64,000 nucleotides of DNA from Bradyrhizobium sp. WSM1417 (GTDB taxonomy: Bacteria; Pseudomonadota; Alphaproteobacteria; Rhizobiales; Xanthobacteraceae). The notes beneath the pieces were generated by a model. It was not told the origin of the DNA. It ran no database searches and was given only the letters and a program-made list of their open reading frames with translations. The stretch lies in contig NZ_KI911783.1 of NCBI RefSeq assembly GCF_000515415.1, forward strand, positions 1,912,392 through 1,976,391, in the 5' to 3' direction. Positions 60,880 through 64,000 of the stretch are shown here, piece by piece. A program made the translations under genes and the position numbers. The number at the start of each line of letters is the position of its first letter. Position 1 is the first letter of the stretch.

Positions 60880-61088
60880 ATTGTCCTCACAGATCGCGTC
60901 ACGCGGAAACAGCGTTCTGCACAAGCAAAGCAAGCGATATGCCACCCGATCTGGCGCCAAGTACCAACCGCGCCGATCATCAAACATTCGCCCTTGACGA
61001 TGGCTCTGATCCTCGAAAGCGATCTGCACCGTGTGGTCTCTCGGGCTAAGGCCAGGCTGTCCCGTTTCGCGCTCTTTCGCCTGACACT

Positions 61089-61104
61089 TGTAGTGGAAAC
61101 CACG
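61089..61104 (+). promoter_or_regulatory. Near-consensus NifA site before nifH
   Basis: TGTAGTGGAAACCACG, TGT-N10-ACG, 113 bases before the -24 element. One base off consensus; no exact TGT-N10-ACA was found between 61050 and the promoter. Confidence 0.35.
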
Positions 61105-61217
61105 CGCCGCCGCTTTGTCCGGTTTCTGTCAGAGCTCTTGAGGCTGTCGGTGCGCCATAGCATGGCCGGAGTTATTTTGTCTAACTTGATCAGACGCTTA
61201 ATGCGCGTGCGAACGAA

Positions 61218-61234
61218 ATGGCACGCCAGTTGCT
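61218..61234 (+). promoter_or_regulatory. Sigma-54 promoter of nifH
   Basis: ATGGCACGCCAGTTGCT, full consensus, 159 bases before the nifH ATG, leaving a leader of about 145 bases. Confidence 0.9.
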
Positions 61235-61266
61235 AACCCGATGCAGCAACAACGAGCAAGGGCTGA

Positions 61267-62283
<1,017 letters not shown>

Positions 62284-62379
62284 CTCATGTTGTCGGCCTT
62301 CTCGACCGGGAAGGCCGACATCGTCCACTCAGAAGCAAGCGGACCTTCATGATCGGCACACAAGAGGATTGGTGATACG

Positions 62380-63093
62380 ATGTCGCCTCTTGTATCGGCA
62401 GTTCACGTCGCCGACCAGCGCGATGCGAGCGAACTCTACGGCCTTCTGACGGGGCGCCATCCAACAGAAGTCGACATCGACGACATTGACGGTTTCGATC
62501 GCCATGTACTCGCTTGCGGTCTCGCCGCAGCCGCTATGGATGGCGGCGAACTTCCCGAACGGGCTGGCTTGACCAACCAGGAGCTCAATTCGCTCTTGGT
62601 GCAATACTTCCCATCCACCCCGGTCAGGAGCTGGACCTGGGGCGAACAGTCCGCATTACCGGTTCCTGACGAGAGGATTATGGTGCGCGACCTCCTGCTT
62701 GCGCAACGTTCCACCCATGGCGAGGTCGGCGGCTGGCTGGCAGCGATGATCGCGCGGCGCGCTATGGAGCCTAATCACTTGTGGGAAGATCTCGGTCTGC
62801 GGACGCGGGACGAATTGTCCTGCCTCCTGGCGCGCCATTTCGGGCCGCTGGCGGCTCGCAACACCAAGAACATGCGCTGGAAGCGCTTCTTCTATCGCAT
62901 GCTATGCGAAGATGACGGCTTGGTGATGTGTACCACGCCGGTTTGTACGGAATGCAATGATTTTGATATTTGCTTCGGCGAGGAGAGCGAGGAGAGCGAG
63001 GAGAGCGGGGAGAGCCGGATGGCCGGACGCCGGCGGGATCATCTGCGTCGTCTCGATAACTCCGTCCAAGCCATCCCAGGTTCTCAAGACTGA
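62380..63093 (+). CDS. nifQ: Molybdenum donor protein NifQ
   Basis: 237 residues. Supplies molybdenum, as a Mo-Fe-S cluster, to NifEN for cofactor assembly. The signature Cys motif CX4CX2CX5C is complete: MCTTPVCTECNDFDICFG near residue 187. The core is DDIDGFDRHVLACGLAAAAM and RWKRFFYRMLCEDDG. Directly after the motif comes a Glu/Ser run from a 9-base tandem repeat, then a short basic tail. 96 bases behind nifH, in the same direction, so probably co-transcribed. Confidence 0.95.
   Translation: MSPLVSAVHVADQRDASELYGLLTGRHPTEVDIDDIDGFDRHVLACGLAAAAMDGGELPERAGLTNQELNSLLVQYFPSTPVRSWTWGEQSALPVPDERIMVRDLLLAQRSTHGEVGGWLAAMIARRAMEPNHLWEDLGLRTRDELSCLLARHFGPLAARNTKNMRWKRFFYRMLCEDDGLVMCTTPVCTECNDFDICFGEESEESEESGESRMAGRRRDHLRRLDNSVQAIPGSQD
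62980..63015 (+). repeat. 9-bp tandem repeat inside nifQ
   Basis: GAGGAGAGC three times, then GGGGAGAGC, coding Glu-Glu-Ser repeats just behind the cluster motif. Slippage would change length in steps of three residues without losing the frame. Confidence 0.85.
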
Positions 63094-63620
63094 GCTCATA
63101 ATGATGCACCCTCCTCGGCGCCATTTCCGGTATATCGGCGAGTTTCGGCCAGCTCTCACGCGAGAACACTGAGGGTTTGAAAGGACACCGGGGGCAAACG
63201 ATTGCGCGCAGCGAGCCTACGGCCGCCGCGGCTGTACCTGACGGTCGCGGGTTGATGTTTGGCGGGGGTGACGGTCACATTTGCCGCCCAAATGCTCCTT
63301 CTTGACGTGCGAGCGAGGCCAACATGCGCCTGATGATCGCGCCGACTGAACTTGCTACGAACGCGGAGCTGTGATTGGACAAACCGGCGGTTCAAACTAC
63401 TTCTTCACGCATCCAGAGTGCACCCACCTTCCACGAAGTGCTGCAGCTTGAGCTGATGCTCGAACCGGCGCCTGGCTAGGAAGCTTGCAGCCTCGGCGCC
63501 TGCCGTCAACTCGGTCGCGAGCACACCGAACCTGACGCTCCGCCGTTTTTAACCGTCGGGTTTGCGACACACTCGGGTAAGCTAAAATACTCATTCAGAG
63601 GTTCTTGGGAATCGGACAAG
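63094..63620. other. Intergenic region before nifV'-nifW
   Basis: No gene recognised on either strand and no TGT-N10-ACA site. Confidence 0.35.
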
Positions 63621-63637
63621 TTGGCACGGCAGTTGCT
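63621..63637 (+). promoter_or_regulatory. Sigma-54 promoter before nifV'-nifW
   Basis: TTGGCACGGCAGTTGCT, full consensus, 32 bases before the ATG of the nifV remnant. Confidence 0.88.
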
Positions 63638-63668
63638 GAAGCTCCCGGAACAACATACGGAGCCGCTG

Positions 63669-63833
63669 ATGGCGTTCGTTGCCGCCACGACCATTGCCGA
63701 CGAACATCGATTCAGATCCATAGTTCTCAACGACACGACCTTGCGCGACGGCGAACAGGCACCCGGCATGACCTTCACGACCACGGAAAAGGTCTCGATC
63801 GCGCGTGCGCTGGCGGGGGCCGGGATCACGGAG
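63669..63833 (+). pseudogene. nifV: nifV (homocitrate synthase) 5' remnant, in frame with nifW
   Basis: ATG at 63669 gives a 55-residue stretch with [20 protein letters not shown] and [20 protein letters not shown], the highly conserved first beta-strand and Arg/Asp metal-binding turn of NifV/isopropylmalate-synthase enzymes. Native NifV continues for over 300 residues of TIM barrel; here the next codons are the start of nifW with no stop between. It therefore cannot make homocitrate. Whether the fused reading frame or only nifW is translated is open. Confidence 0.8.
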
Positions 63834-64000
63834 ATGACAATGACGACGGACGGGATTCTTGCGCGATTGAATAAGGCCTCGGCGGCAGAGGAGTTTTTTG
63901 AGCTGCTCGGCGTCGAGTACGAGGCGAAAATCGTCAACGTGGCGCGGCTGCACATTCTGCGTCGCATGGGTCAATACCTCGCGTGCGAGACGTTGAGCGG
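63834..64000 (+). CDS. nifW: Nitrogenase-stabilising protein NifW (partial, runs off the right edge)
   Basis: From [20 protein letters not shown] on, the sequence is Nif[21 protein letters not shown] then [12 protein letters not shown]. About 55 of roughly 110 residues are in the window. NifW protects the MoFe protein against oxygen. ATG 63840 has GGAG six bases upstream and could start NifW alone; ATG 63834 and the nifV ATG at 63669 are in the same frame. In B. japonicum nifW lies upstream of fixBCX, which may follow outside the window. Confidence 0.85.
   Translation, partial: MTMTTDGILARLNKASAAEEFFELLGVEYEAKIVNVARLHILRRMGQYLACETLS

Overview
The window comes from an alphaproteobacterium of the Bradyrhizobium type. 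The evidence is a FixL whose TTG start gives exactly 505 residues with heme His200 and phospho-His291, the order iscA-nifS-nifT, nifB-frxA, nifZ, nifH-nifQ-nifW, FixK boxes (TTGA/C-N6-T/GCAA), NifA/sigma-54 promoters, and a group II intron split across a Bradyrhizobium-type dispersed hairpin repeat. No rRNA, tRNA or CRISPR array was seen.

Layout. (1) 1-8.4 kb is a microaerobic and denitrification region in decay. The oxygen sensors fixL, fixJ and a third response regulator (minus strand) and a CBS-domain gene are intact. A FixK box followed by only about 29 codons of fixN is all that remains of the cbb3 oxidase operon at this place. A FixK/AadR-like regulator, a DUF6455-like gene, a norD piece and a nirV-like gene are broken. 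hemN, with its FixK box, is intact. (2) 8.4-11 kb holds frameshifted secreted-protein genes. (3) 11-17.5 kb is a catabolic cluster: an IclR regulator, two matching 19-bp palindromes, a NitT/TauT-type ABC transporter, a CaiB-type CoA transferase, a citryl-CoA-lyase-like enzyme and a broken SMP-30 lactonase. (4) 18-27 kb carries a degenerate EAL protein, a NifA/sigma-54-controlled ferredoxin, a cobalamin riboswitch in front of a broken metE, a broken di-heme peroxidase and other remnants.

(5) 27-35.2 kb is the intact operon nifD-K-E-N-X, NifX-associated protein, CCE_0567-type protein and ferredoxin III. It encodes the MoFe protein, the FeMo-cofactor scaffold and electron carriers. (6) 35.3-50 kb interrupts the nif genes with GC-rich genes of housekeeping type: a broken prolyl oligopeptidase, a TlpA-like thioredoxin, full-length gltB, an M16 peptidase pair, and IS110 and IS66 scraps. 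A 1.5-1.7-kb direct duplication (unknown 196-aa gene, iscA, start of nifS) flanks the M16 genes. The left copy ends in a truncated nifS. The right copy leads into intact nifS and nifT.

(7) 54.5-64 kb has nifB-frxA, a nifZ operon with a second NifZ-like protein and two small genes, a minus-strand peroxiredoxin, nifH, nifQ, and at the right edge a nifV 5' remnant joined in frame to nifW, which runs out of the window.

Together the intact genes give oxygen sensing (FixLJ), Fe-S supply (IscA, NifS), cofactor synthesis (NifB, E, N, X, Q), the nitrogenase itself (NifH, D, K) and accessory proteins (NifT, Z, W, ferredoxins). Consensus or near-consensus -24/-12 promoters precede nifD, nifB, nifH, iscA (both copies), a free ferredoxin gene and nifV'-nifW. 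The many single-base frameshifts outside the nif genes point to decay of accessory genes. A share of sequencing error cannot be excluded from the sequence alone.
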